A stretch of 8,592 nt of DNA. Source: Lachnospiraceae bacterium. GTDB lineage: Bacteria > Bacillota > Clostridia > Lachnospirales > Lachnospiraceae. A program made the translations under genes and the position numbers. The notes beneath the pieces were generated by a model, which worked only from the letters and a program-made list of their open reading frames with translations, was not told where the DNA came from and ran no database searches. This document shows positions 1 to 6,614 of this stretch, piece after piece. The stretch's first letter is position 1. Every line of letters starts with the position of its first letter. Location of the stretch: assembly GCA_022798035.1 (NCBI GenBank), contig JAAWLS010000086.1, forward strand, positions 1 through 8,592, written 5' to 3'.

Positions 1-2
1 AA

Positions 3-608
3 GGGTACACTTCCGGAAGGTCTCTCTATTTTAATATTTTTGGACAGGAGACCAGGGATGCTAACCGGGAAGTAAGTTTTGTCAGTGAGACATTGACAAC
101 CACAGAGCCTGGGGTACAGTACAAGGCGGAGCCGGGACAGCCTATCGGATATATGGGACAGACACAGTCTTCCCATACGGGTTATACTGCTCAGTTATGG
201 AAAGTGGTAACAGTCAACGGTGTGGAGCAGAGCCGGGAAATATTTAACAAGAGTACTTATAAACCGTCTCCCAGAATTGTCGCAGTTGGAATTGCTTCTG
301 CAAGTCCAGATGCCATGAATGCTATGAATGCTGCTATTGCTACGCAGGATGAGGCTGCTATCAATGCTGCAGCAGCACAGTGGAATGATGCGGCAATTCA
401 GGCGGCCCAGCAGGAGGCTGCGGCAGCTGAAGCAGCACAGCAGCAACAGCAGCAGGAAGAAGAGAAAAGGAAAGAGGAAGAGAAAAAAGACAACGAAAAG
501 AAGGACGACGAGAAGAAAGACGACGAAAAGAAAGACGATGATAAGAAGGAGGATGTTCCTCAAGAGGACGACAAAGAAAAGGACGCCGAAGAGGGCGGTG
601 AAGAATAG
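3..608 (+). CDS. VanW/G5-domain surface protein, C-terminal part (5' end outside window)
   Basis: The reading frame is open from the left edge, so this is the last 201 codons of a longer gene; the TTG at 93 is an internal Leu codon, not a start. The first ~30 residues (GYTSGRSLYFNIFGQETR and on) resemble the end of a VanW-type domain. The next ~75 residues (with YTAQLWKVVTVNGVEQSRE) resemble a G5 domain, an extracellular fold in Gram-positive wall-associated proteins. After that comes an Ala-rich stretch, then a run of six Gln, then about 50 residues almost only of E, K and D, including four 5-residue units of the D-D-E-K-K type. No sortase motif or C-terminal membrane segment is visible, so anchoring, if any, must come from the missing N-terminus. 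Family assignment is by recognition of sequence style; the role in the cell envelope is inferred. The gene ends in TAG at 606-608. Confidence 0.72.
   Translation, partial: GYTSGRSLYFNIFGQETRDANREVSFVSETLTTTEPGVQYKAEPGQPIGYMGQTQSSHTGYTAQLWKVVTVNGVEQSREIFNKSTYKPSPRIVAVGIASASPDAMNAMNAAIATQDEAAINAAAAQWNDAAIQAAQQEAAAAEAAQQQQQQEEEKRKEEEKKDNEKKDDEKKDDEKKDDDKKEDVPQEDDKEKDAEEGGEE
489..548 (+). repeat. Four imperfect 15-bp tandem repeats coding D-D-E-K-K units
   Basis: Four consecutive in-frame 15-bp units (489-503, 504-518, 519-533, 534-548) of the form gacgacgaaaagaaa encode DNEKK, DDEKK, DDEKK and DDDKK. They differ at a few positions, mostly synonymous. The repeat lies in the acidic/basic tail of the G5-domain protein and could change in copy number by slippage without a frameshift, since the unit is a multiple of three. 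Confidence 0.8.
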
Positions 609-670
609 TATCACAAAGATGCTGTACGAAAATCCTTATCAAACATAAAGTCATTTGGAAGATATTGACC

Positions 671-698
671 AAGGCTGTTTCCGTAGTGAGACAGCCTT
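671..698 (+). terminator. Hairpin between the surface-protein gene and the AIR-synthase-like gene
   Basis: AAGGCTGT (671-678) and ACAGCCTT (691-698) form a perfect 8-bp stem around a 12-nt loop. It lies 62 nt after the upstream stop and 8 nt before the AGGAGG of the next gene. There is no T-run after the stem, so it is not a standard intrinsic terminator; it may be a weak or factor-assisted terminator, an RNA-stability element, or a structure affecting access to the nearby ribosome binding site. The stem is seen directly; the function is inferred. Confidence 0.35.
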
Positions 699-706
699 AT
701 GTATTC

Positions 707-712
707 AGGAGG
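707..712 (+). promoter_or_regulatory. Ribosome binding site deciding the AIR-synthase-like start
   Basis: A full AGGAGG at 707-712 lies 10 nt before the ATG at 723. The in-frame ATG at 699 lies upstream of this site and directly abuts the hairpin stem, so 723 is the better start. Confidence 0.75.
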
Positions 713-722
713 CATAGAGGAA

Positions 723-1706
723 ATGAAGGTTGGAAAAGTTCCGGAGAGTGTATTGAAACGTTCTGTGCTAAGACAGATACACCCCAGGCGGGAAGAAGTT
801 GTACTGGGAGCCGGTGTGGGGGAGGACTGTGCGGCAGTGAAACTTGCAGAGAATGAGATGTTTGTGATTTCTACGGACCCAGTTACTGGAACAGCTACGG
901 ATATTGGGAATCTGGCAATTCATATTACAATGAATGATTTAGCTTCCTCTGGAGCAGAACCAATCGGGGTTATGCTTACAATTCTTTTGCCGGAAGGAGC
1001 CGGAGAAGACGATTTAAAAAAGATTATGGGGCAGATGGAACAGGTTTGCAGCCAGATGAATGTTCAGATTATGGGAGGGCACACGGAGGTTACAAAGGCA
1101 GTGAACCAGCCGCTGGTCAATGTATGCGGCATCGGGAAAGCGCAAAGCGGACAGCTGGTGTCTACTGCCGGTGCAAAGCCAGGAGATGATATTCTGGCAA
1201 GCAAATGGATTGGGCTGGAGGGAACTTCTATCATTGCAAAGGAAAAGGAGCAGGAACTTTTGAGTCGTTATCCGCTGCACTTTGTGAGAGAGTCCCAGGC
1301 ATTTGACCGATATCTGTCTGTACTGCCGGAGGCCGCCGCAGCCGTTAAGTCCGGCGTCAGCGCAATGCACGATGTGACAGAGGGCGGAATCTTCGGGGCC
1401 CTTTGGGAACTGGCAGAGAGCTCTGGCGTTGGACTGGAAATAGATTTGAGGAAAATACCAGTAAAGCAGGAAACGATAGAAGTGTGTGAATTTTTCGGAA
1501 TCAATCCCTATGAATTGATTTCCAGCGGATGTATGCTGATGGCCTCTGCAGATGGAAACGGTCTGGTGAGGAAACTGGAAAGAGAAGGAATCCATGCGGT
1601 GGTAATCGGTAAGGCGGTGGAAGGCAATGACCGTATCCTGCTTAACGGGGAGGAAAAGAGATTTTTAGAGCCGCCGAAAACAGACGAACTGTATAAGGTG
1701 GTTTAG
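723..1706 (+). CDS. AIR-synthase-fold protein, HypE/PurM-like
   Basis: A 327-residue protein (MKVGKVPESVLKRSVL...) of the PurM/HypE/SelD/ThiL superfamily, whose members bind ATP and phosphorylate or activate small substrates. Visible N-lobe features are GVGEDCAAVK (about 31-40), STDPVTG (50-56), the NDLASSGAEP segment (71-80) and GGHTEV (118-123). The C-lobe carries MHDVTEGGIFGALWELAESS (215-234), the counterpart of the D-x-T-x-GG region of HypE. The protein ends in ...FLEPPKTDELYKVV and has no PRIC-type C-terminal Cys, which HypE needs to carry the thiocarboxamide for hydrogenase cyanide ligands, and no other hyp gene is nearby. It is therefore best called an AIR-synthase-related protein of unknown substrate. 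Start chosen by the AGGAGG at 707-712. It lies 36 bp upstream of the Lrp-type gene and is probably co-transcribed with it. Confidence 0.82.
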   Translation: MKVGKVPESVLKRSVLRQIHPRREEVVLGAGVGEDCAAVKLAENEMFVISTDPVTGTATDIGNLAIHITMNDLASSGAEPIGVMLTILLPEGAGEDDLKKIMGQMEQVCSQMNVQIMGGHTEVTKAVNQPLVNVCGIGKAQSGQLVSTAGAKPGDDILASKWIGLEGTSIIAKEKEQELLSRYPLHFVRESQAFDRYLSVLPEAAAAVKSGVSAMHDVTEGGIFGALWELAESSGVGLEIDLRKIPVKQETIEVCEFFGINPYELISSGCMLMASADGNGLVRKLEREGIHAVVIGKAVEGNDRILLNGEEKRFLEPPKTDELYKVV

Positions 1707-1742
1707 ACTGGAAAAGGTGGCAGAAAGGGTGGATAGAGAGAA

Positions 1743-2225
1743 ATGAGAGAGAAAATTTTGACCTTTATAGAGAAAAACAGCCGGGTGGATTTGAAAGAGC
1801 TGGCGATTGTGCTGGGGGTGGACGAAACTGTGGTTGCCAACGAAATGGCGGCTATGGAAGAGGAGAGAATTATCTGCGGGTACCACACACTGATTGATTG
1901 GGATAAGACCAGCATAGAGAAAGTGAATGCATTGATTGAAGTGCGTGTGACGCCGCAGAGAGGAAGGGGATTTGACAGTATTGCAGAGCGCGTCTATAAT
2001 TATCCAGAAGTAAATGCAGTGTATCTGATTTCCGGCGGCTATGATTTGCTGGTGACATTGGAGGGAAAAACACTGCGGGAAGTGGCGCAGTTTGTATCTG
2101 ACAAACTCTCGCCCCTGGAAGATGTTCTGAGTACCAAGACAAATTTTATTCTGAAAAAATACAAAGACCACGGTACGGTAATTGCGAAGGCAAAGGAAGA
2201 TGAAAGGATGTTGGTGAGCTTATGA
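1743..2225 (+). CDS. Lrp/AsnC family transcriptional regulator
   Basis: A 160-residue protein with the two-part layout of the Lrp/AsnC family. An N-terminal winged helix-turn-helix (about residues 4-50; VDLKELAIVLGVDETVVANE includes the helix-turn-helix) is followed by an effector-binding/oligomerisation (RAM) domain (about 62-140), with the typical VNAVYLISGGYDLLVTLEG strand and turn in which the Gly-Gly-Tyr-Asp motif is conserved. Length matches the family. A weak site, AGGGTGG at 1726-1732, precedes the ATG by 10 nt. Such regulators usually sense amino acids and control amino-acid metabolism genes, often their neighbours. The stop overlaps the start of the aminotransferase gene (ATGA), so the pair is probably translationally coupled. 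The effector and target sites cannot be read from the sequence. Confidence 0.9.
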   Translation: MREKILTFIEKNSRVDLKELAIVLGVDETVVANEMAAMEEERIICGYHTLIDWDKTSIEKVNALIEVRVTPQRGRGFDSIAERVYNYPEVNAVYLISGGYDLLVTLEGKTLREVAQFVSDKLSPLEDVLSTKTNFILKKYKDHGTVIAKAKEDERMLVSL

Positions 2226-3391
2226 GAAATCCGTTATCAGAGCGCATTGTGGAGATTCCTTTTTCTGGTATTCGTAAATTTTTTGATATTGCGGCAGAGA
2301 TGAAGGACGTTATCTCTCTGGGAGTGGGAGAGCCGGATTTCGACACTCCCTGGCATATTCGCGACGAAGGCATTTACTCGCTGGAAAAGGGAAAAACGGC
2401 TTACACTTCCAATGCAGGACTGAAAGAGCTGAAAATGGAAATTTCAAAGTATCTGGAACGGAGATTTCGGGTATCTTATGATTACGATGCAGAAATGATG
2501 ATTACCGTAGGCGGCAGTGAGGCAATTGATATAGCTATGCGTGCCATGCTGGATGCGGGAGATGAAGTGCTGATTCCTCAGCCCAGTTATGTCTCTTACG
2601 TGCCATGCGCTGTGCTGGCTGACGGTGTTCCTGTGATTATCAATTTAAAAGAGGAAAATGAATTCCGGCTGACAGCCCGGGAGCTGGAGGAGGCCATCAC
2701 GCCGAAAACGAAACTTTTAGTGCTTCCTTTTCCCAACAATCCCACGGGAGCTGTTATGGAACGGAAAGATTTGGAAGCCATTGCAGAGGTCATAGAGAAA
2801 TATGATTTGTTTGTGCTGAGCGATGAGATATACGGAGAACTCACTTATCTGGAAGGACAGAATCATGTGACGATTGCTTCTCTTCCAGGCATGTGGGAGA
2901 GGACTGTGTTAATCAACGGATTTTCCAAGGCCTATTCTATGACGGGATGGCGCCTGGGATATGCCTGCGCACCCAAAGAAATTTTGGAGCAGATGCTGAA
3001 AATTCATCAGTATGCCATCATGTGTGCACCTACCACCAGCCAGTATGCGGCGGTAGATGCGGTGAGAAATGGGGATGAAGATGTGGCGGGCATGCGTGAC
3101 GAATACAATGGGAGACGGCGTTATCTGATGCACCGTTTTCAGGAGATGGGTCTGAAATGCTTTGAGCCGTTCGGCGCTTTTTATGCATTTCCCTGTATTC
3201 AGGAATTTGGTATTTCTTCCGATGAGTTTGCCACTAGAATGCTCCAGGAGGAGAAAGTGGTGGTGGTGCCGGGAACGGCTTTTGGCGCCTGCGGCGAAGG
3301 ATTTTTGCGTATCTCCTACGCCAATTCTTTGGAGAATCTCAAAGAGGCATTGGACAGGATGGAATCATTTATCAAGAGACTGCGGGGATGA
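2222..3391 (+). CDS. Class I/II PLP-dependent aminotransferase
   Basis: A 389-residue fold-type I aminotransferase, close to full length for the AspC/AlaT/PatA-like group. Visible landmarks are the N-terminal LGVGEPDFDTP (about 33-43), TAYTSNAG (59-66), GGSEA (97-101, cofactor phosphate region), FPNNPTG (170-176), LSDEIYGEL (199-207; Asp201 and Tyr204 contact the pyridine ring), INGFSKAYSMTGWRLGY (231-247; Lys236 is the expected Schiff-base lysine) and FLRISYANS (361-369; Arg363 binds the substrate alpha-carboxylate). All key residues are present, so the enzyme should be active. The amino donor and acceptor are not decided by sequence alone; aspartate, alanine or an aromatic/diaminopimelate-type substrate are possible. 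GGTGAG at 2213-2218 inside the regulator gene can serve as ribosome binding site, and the start overlaps the regulator's stop by 4 bp. Confidence 0.92.
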   Translation: MRNPLSERIVEIPFSGIRKFFDIAAEMKDVISLGVGEPDFDTPWHIRDEGIYSLEKGKTAYTSNAGLKELKMEISKYLERRFRVSYDYDAEMMITVGGSEAIDIAMRAMLDAGDEVLIPQPSYVSYVPCAVLADGVPVIINLKEENEFRLTARELEEAITPKTKLLVLPFPNNPTGAVMERKDLEAIAEVIEKYDLFVLSDEIYGELTYLEGQNHVTIASLPGMWERTVLINGFSKAYSMTGWRLGYACAPKEILEQMLKIHQYAIMCAPTTSQYAAVDAVRNGDEDVAGMRDEYNGRRRYLMHRFQEMGLKCFEPFGAFYAFPCIQEFGISSDEFATRMLQEEKVVVVPGTAFGACGEGFLRISYANSLENLKEALDRMESFIKRLRG

Positions 3392-3417
3392 GACAGAGCG
3401 ATTTACCAAGAAACGAT

Positions 3418-3421
3418 GAGG
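3418..3421 (+). promoter_or_regulatory. Ribosome binding site deciding the trmL start
   Basis: GAGG at 3418-3421 is 6 nt before the ATG at 3428. The in-frame ATGs at 3416 and 3422 overlap or abut this site and have no good site of their own, so 3428 is favoured. Confidence 0.55.
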
Positions 3422-3427
3422 ATGAAA

Positions 3428-3931
3428 ATGGCAGAGTTGAATCTTGTACTTTATGAACCGGAGATTCCGGCAAATACAGGAAATATCGGACGTACCTGCG
3501 TGGCCACAGGGACAAGGCTTCATTTGATTGAACCTCTGGGGTTTCAGTTGAATGAAAAGGCAGTGAAACGGGCCGGAATGGATTATTGGCCGGAATTGGA
3601 TGTAACCCGTTACATCAACTGGCAGGATTTTCTTGCAAAGAATCCAGGAGCAAAAATTTATATGGCAACTACAAAGGGGCGCCGTTTGTATACGGAAGTG
3701 CAGTATGAGGAAGACTGTTATCTGATGTTTGGAAAAGAGAGCGCAGGGATTCCGGAGGAAATTCTGAAAGCGCATCCGGACACCTGCGTGCGTATTCCTA
3801 TGCTGGGAGAAACGCGTTCTCTCAATCTTTCCAATGCGGCGGCCATCGTCTTGTATGAAGCGCTGCGGCAGAATCAATTTGCTCATATGAAACTTGCCGG
3901 GGAACTTCACCAGCTGAACTGGGAGGACTGA
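3428..3931 (+). CDS. trmL: tRNA (cytidine/uridine-34-2'-O)-methyltransferase TrmL
   Basis: A 167-residue protein of the SPOUT (SpoU-TrmD) class, close in length to E. coli TrmL/YibK. It transfers a methyl group from S-adenosylmethionine to the ribose 2'-OH of the wobble base (position 34) of certain leucine tRNAs. Conserved features are LVLYEPEIPANTGNIGRTC (about 6-24), LIEPLGF (33-39), LMFGKESAGIPEEIL (99-113) and the knot-forming IPMLGETRSLNLSNAAAIVL (123-142), in which the Ser-Leu-Asn-Leu-Ser-Asn segment is the family hallmark. Start 3428 is preferred; 3416 or 3422 would add four or two residues. It sits 36 bp after the aminotransferase gene and 34 bp before ecfA1, so it may be co-transcribed with either, though it has no functional link to them. 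Confidence 0.93.
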   Translation: MAELNLVLYEPEIPANTGNIGRTCVATGTRLHLIEPLGFQLNEKAVKRAGMDYWPELDVTRYINWQDFLAKNPGAKIYMATTKGRRLYTEVQYEEDCYLMFGKESAGIPEEILKAHPDTCVRIPMLGETRSLNLSNAAAIVLYEALRQNQFAHMKLAGELHQLNWED

Positions 3932-3965
3932 CGGATTGCTGTGGACTGCAAAGCAGAGGTAAAAT

Positions 3966-4817
3966 ATGAATTTTATAGAAGCCAGAAAATTAGTGTATGA
4001 ATATATCAGACGCGATGAGGAGGAGAATGTAGAGGGAATCACCACAGCTTTGGACAATGTGAGTCTTTCTATCAAGCAAGGTGAATTCGTGGCAGTTCTG
4101 GGACACAATGGTTCTGGGAAATCTACCCTTGCCAAACATTTGAACGTGCTGCTGCAGGCAGGTGAGGGAACACTTTGGATAGACGGAAAAGACGCCGGAG
4201 ACAAGGAAAATGTGTGGGAAATCCGTAAGAACACGGGAATGGTTTTTCAGAATCCGGACAACCAGATTATTGCCGGTGTGGTGGAGGAGGACGTGGCTTT
4301 TGGGCCGGAAAATATAGGAGTTCCCACAGATGAAATTTGGAAACGGGTGGAGAGAAGCCTGGAGTCTGTGGGAATGACAGCTTACCGGGAACATTCTCCT
4401 AACAGGCTTTCCGGCGGACAAAAACAGCGTGTTGCCATTGCAGGGGTGATGGCTATGGAACCGAAGTGCATTGTGATGGATGAATCCACTGCCATGTTAG
4501 ACCCCAACGGCCGAAATGAAGTTTTAGAGGCGGTGATGGGCCTAAATCAGGAGAAACATATTACGGTGATATGGATTACTCATTATATGGAGGAGGTAGT
4601 TCAGGCGGACAGAGTCTATGTGATGGACAAGGGAAAAGTAGTGATGGAAGGAACCCCTCGCGAAATTTTTTCTCAGGCAGACATATTAAAAGCCTGTCGT
4701 CTGGATGTGCCTCAGGTCACGCTTCTGGCACATGAGCTGAGAAAAGCAGGAATTAAGGTGCCGGAGGGAATTCTCACAAGGCAGGAACTGGTGGAAGCAT
4801 TATGTCAATTATATTAG
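3966..4817 (+). CDS. ecfA1: ECF transporter ATPase EcfA1
   Basis: A 283-residue ABC ATPase, one half of the EcfA1-EcfA2 heterodimer that powers energy-coupling factor importers of vitamins and metal ions. It acts on the cytoplasmic face of the membrane, bound to EcfT. Motifs in order are Walker [10 protein letters not shown] (46-54), Q-loop VFQNPDNQ (93-100), signature LSGGQ (148-152), Walker B CIVMDE (168-173, with catalytic Glu173), D-loop STAMLDP and H-loop His206 in WITHYMEE. All are intact. The DNQI segment after the Q-loop is typical of EcfA-type ATPases. AGAGG at 3955-3959 precedes the ATG. The 3' end overlaps ecfA2 by 16 bp, as expected for subunits made in equal amounts. Confidence 0.94.
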   Translation: MNFIEARKLVYEYIRRDEEENVEGITTALDNVSLSIKQGEFVAVLGHNGSGKSTLAKHLNVLLQAGEGTLWIDGKDAGDKENVWEIRKNTGMVFQNPDNQIIAGVVEEDVAFGPENIGVPTDEIWKRVERSLESVGMTAYREHSPNRLSGGQKQRVAIAGVMAMEPKCIVMDESTAMLDPNGRNEVLEAVMGLNQEKHITVIWITHYMEEVVQADRVYVMDKGKVVMEGTPREIFSQADILKACRLDVPQVTLLAHELRKAGIKVPEGILTRQELVEALCQLY

Positions 4818-5665
4818 ATAAAGTCAGCTATGTATACGGCAGGAAAACAGCATATGAGAAACAGGCATTGAGAAACATCAGCCTGAAAATTGAGGACGGC
4901 GAATTCATCGGCCTGATTGGACATACAGGTTCTGGAAAGTCTACGTTAATTCAGCATTTGAATGGGTTACTGCAGGCAGATTCCGGCGGTATTTACTATA
5001 ATGGACGGGATATTTATGAGACAGATTATGACAAAAAAGAGCTGCGGAGCAAAGTAGGCCTGGTCTTTCAATATCCGGAGCACCAATTGTTTGAGACAAC
5101 CGTTTTTGAAGATGTGTGTTTTGGGCCCAGAAATCTGGGACTTTCCAAAAAGGAAACGGAACTGCGGGCTTTTGGCGTGCTGCGAAGTGTGGGACTGCCG
5201 GAGGAGTGCTGGTATCAATCGCCTTTTACACTTTCCGGCGGACAGAAAAGACGTGCCGCTATTGCTGGGGTGCTGGCCATGAAACCGGAAGTACTTATTT
5301 TGGATGAACCGACTGCCGGGCTGGACCCCAAGGGAAGAGATGAAATTTTAGAGCAGGTGGCCTCCATGCACCGGGAACTGCATATGACTGTGATTCTGGT
5401 GTCCCACAGCATGGAAGATGTGGCCCGATATGTGAATCGGCTGATTGTGATGAATCAGGGCAGCATTCTGCTGGACGGCAGGCCCGGAGAGGTATTTCAA
5501 TATTACAGAGAGCTGGAGGCAGTGGGACTTGCAGCCCCTCAGGTGACGTATCTGATGCATGAACTGCAGCAGAGAGGAATTCCGGTGGATACAGGGGTTA
5601 CTACGCTGGAGGAGGCGAAAGAATCCATTTTGCAGGCATTTTCCGGCAGAACACGTTCCAGATAA
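4802..5665 (+). CDS. ecfA2: ECF transporter ATPase EcfA2
   Basis: A 287-residue ABC ATPase, partner of EcfA1 in the ECF module. Motifs: Walker [10 protein letters not shown] (40-48), Q-loop [10 protein letters not shown] (88-97), signature LSGGQ (144-148), Walker B VLILDEP (164-170, Glu169) and H-loop His202 in [11 protein letters not shown]. The YPEHQLF form of the Q-loop region is characteristic of EcfA2 and separates it from EcfA1 (NPDNQ). All catalytic residues are present. The start lies inside the end of ecfA1, with GGTGG at 4790-4794 as a possible binding site, so translation is probably coupled. ecfT follows after 41 bp. Confidence 0.94.
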   Translation: MSIILDKVSYVYGRKTAYEKQALRNISLKIEDGEFIGLIGHTGSGKSTLIQHLNGLLQADSGGIYYNGRDIYETDYDKKELRSKVGLVFQYPEHQLFETTVFEDVCFGPRNLGLSKKETELRAFGVLRSVGLPEECWYQSPFTLSGGQKRRAAIAGVLAMKPEVLILDEPTAGLDPKGRDEILEQVASMHRELHMTVILVSHSMEDVARYVNRLIVMNQGSILLDGRPGEVFQYYRELEAVGLAAPQVTYLMHELQQRGIPVDTGVTTLEEAKESILQAFSGRTRSR

Positions 5666-5706
5666 CCCGATGACATGCAGAATGAAAATGACAAGCAGGA
5701 AATATT

Positions 5707-6528
5707 ATGTTGAGAGATATTACAATTGGGCAATATTATCCTTCCAATTCCATAATACACAGACTGGATTCCAGGGTGAAACTGGTGGGGACGCTGGCTT
5801 ACGTTTTGTCTCTGTTTCTCTTTCGAAACGTCTTTGGATTTGCGGCTGTGACTTTTGGCCTGGCAGTCCTTGTGAAGATGTCTAAAGTTCCTTTCCGCTA
5901 CATGGTGAAAGGGCTTAGGGCTATTGTGATTATCCTTGTGATGACAGGACTGTTTAATGTGTTTTTGACACCGGGTGAGCCGCTTTGGTCTTTCTGGAAG
6001 TTTACAATTACCCAGGAAGGATTGAAAAATGCAGGGTTTATGATAATTCGTCTTGTTTATCTGATTCTGGGAAGTTCTCTGCTGACGCTGACAACTACGC
6101 CCAATCAGCTGACGGATGGCATGGAAAAAGGATTACGGCCTCTCAATAAAATTGGAGTTCCGGTTCACGAAGTTTCCATGATGATGTCCATTGCGCTGCG
6201 TTTCATTCCGATTCTAGTGGAAGAGACAGACAAGATTATGAAAGCGCAGCTTGCCAGAGGCGCAGATTTTGAGAGCGGAAATCTGATAAAAAAGGCAAAA
6301 GCCATGGTGCCTCTCTTGGTACCCTTGTTTATCTCTGCATTTCGTCGGGCAAATGACCTTGCACTGGCTATGGAGGCGAGATGCTACCGGGGAGGAGAAG
6401 GCAGGACGAAAATGAAGCCTTTGAAATATGAAAAAAGAGACAGAGCGGCCTACTTGATAATTGGTGGATATTTTATAGGGATTATTTTGCTGCGGATGTT
6501 AAATTTTAATTTTCATATAGAAAATTGA
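5707..6528 (+). CDS. ecfT: ECF transporter transmembrane coupling protein EcfT
   Basis: A 273-residue integral membrane protein that links the EcfA ATPases to interchangeable substrate-binding S components. The start MLRDITIGQYYPSNSIIHRLDSR is the conserved EcfT N-terminus, with the P-x-x-S-x-x-H-x-L-D-x-R pattern. Hydrophobic segments lie around 25-58, 68-88, 110-130, 200-212 and 247-264. The cytoplasmic coupling helices carry AQLARGADF (180-188) and AMEARCYRGG (221-230), the two Ala-Arg-x motifs that dock into the ATPases. AGGAAA (5697-5702) precedes the ATG. No S-component gene is in the window, consistent with a group II (shared) ECF system; this conclusion depends on the whole genome. 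Confidence 0.94.
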   Translation: MLRDITIGQYYPSNSIIHRLDSRVKLVGTLAYVLSLFLFRNVFGFAAVTFGLAVLVKMSKVPFRYMVKGLRAIVIILVMTGLFNVFLTPGEPLWSFWKFTITQEGLKNAGFMIIRLVYLILGSSLLTLTTTPNQLTDGMEKGLRPLNKIGVPVHEVSMMMSIALRFIPILVEETDKIMKAQLARGADFESGNLIKKAKAMVPLLVPLFISAFRRANDLALAMEARCYRGGEGRTKMKPLKYEKRDRAAYLIIGGYFIGIILLRMLNFNFHIEN

Positions 6529-6549
6529 TTCGGATTTCCTATATGAGAA
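6510..6549 (+). other. Inverted repeat overlapping the ecfT stop codon
   Basis: The bases 6510-6520 (TTTTCATATAG) can pair with 6539-6549 (CTATATGAGAA) over 11 positions with one G-U pair, and the loop can add a further short A/T helix. The ecfT stop (6526-6528) lies in the loop. There is no T-run directly after, so this is not a clear terminator; it may be an RNA-processing or stability element or simply AT-rich chance pairing. Confidence 0.35.
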
Positions 6550-6580
6550 CATAATCGTATCGCAGGATTTTTTTATGTTC
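6547..6580 (+). other. Second inverted repeat in the ecfT-truA gap
   Basis: GAACATAA (6547-6554) is the exact reverse complement of TTATGTTC (6573-6580), giving an 8-bp stem around an 18-nt loop that includes a run of seven T's beginning at 6568. It shares three bases with the preceding inverted repeat. The gap between ecfT and truA is otherwise without a recognisable gene or consensus promoter. The function is unknown; a terminator is unlikely, as the T's lie inside the loop and stem. Confidence 0.35.
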
Positions 6581-6601
6581 CCTGAGGCTGCCGGCTGTGG
6601 T

Positions 6602-6605
6602 GGAG
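6602..6605 (+). promoter_or_regulatory. Ribosome binding site deciding the truA start
   Basis: GGAG at 6602-6605 lies 9 nt before the ATG at 6615. Upstream in-frame GTG (6597, 6600) and ATG (6606) codons overlap or abut this site, so they are unlikely starts. Confidence 0.6.
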
Positions 6606-6614
6606 ATGAATCGT

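Noticed and set aside
93..95. TTG as a start for the first gene
   Set aside because: The frame continues open to the left edge with typical VanW-type residues, and no binding site precedes the TTG.
195..614. Minus-strand 139-residue frame that looks like a hydrophobic membrane protein
   Set aside because: It is the antisense of the K/E/D-rich tail, whose complement naturally reads as Leu, Phe and Val; no ribosome binding site and a clear + strand gene explains the region.
665..693. TTGACC as a -35 box before the AIR-synthase-like gene
   Set aside because: No -10-like sequence occurs at 16-18 nt spacing; the region is the hairpin instead.
1014..1595. Minus-strand 193-residue frame
   Set aside because: It is fully antisense to the AIR-synthase-like gene and its product shows no family features.
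3365..4234. Minus-strand 289-residue frame
   Set aside because: It lies opposite trmL and the start of ecfA1, both with intact family motifs. Its product has no recognisable domain.
6525..6555. Possible promoter TTGATT / CATAAT before truA
   Set aside because: The -35 match is poor (4 of 6) and the spacer is 19 nt; too weak to support in an AT-rich gap.
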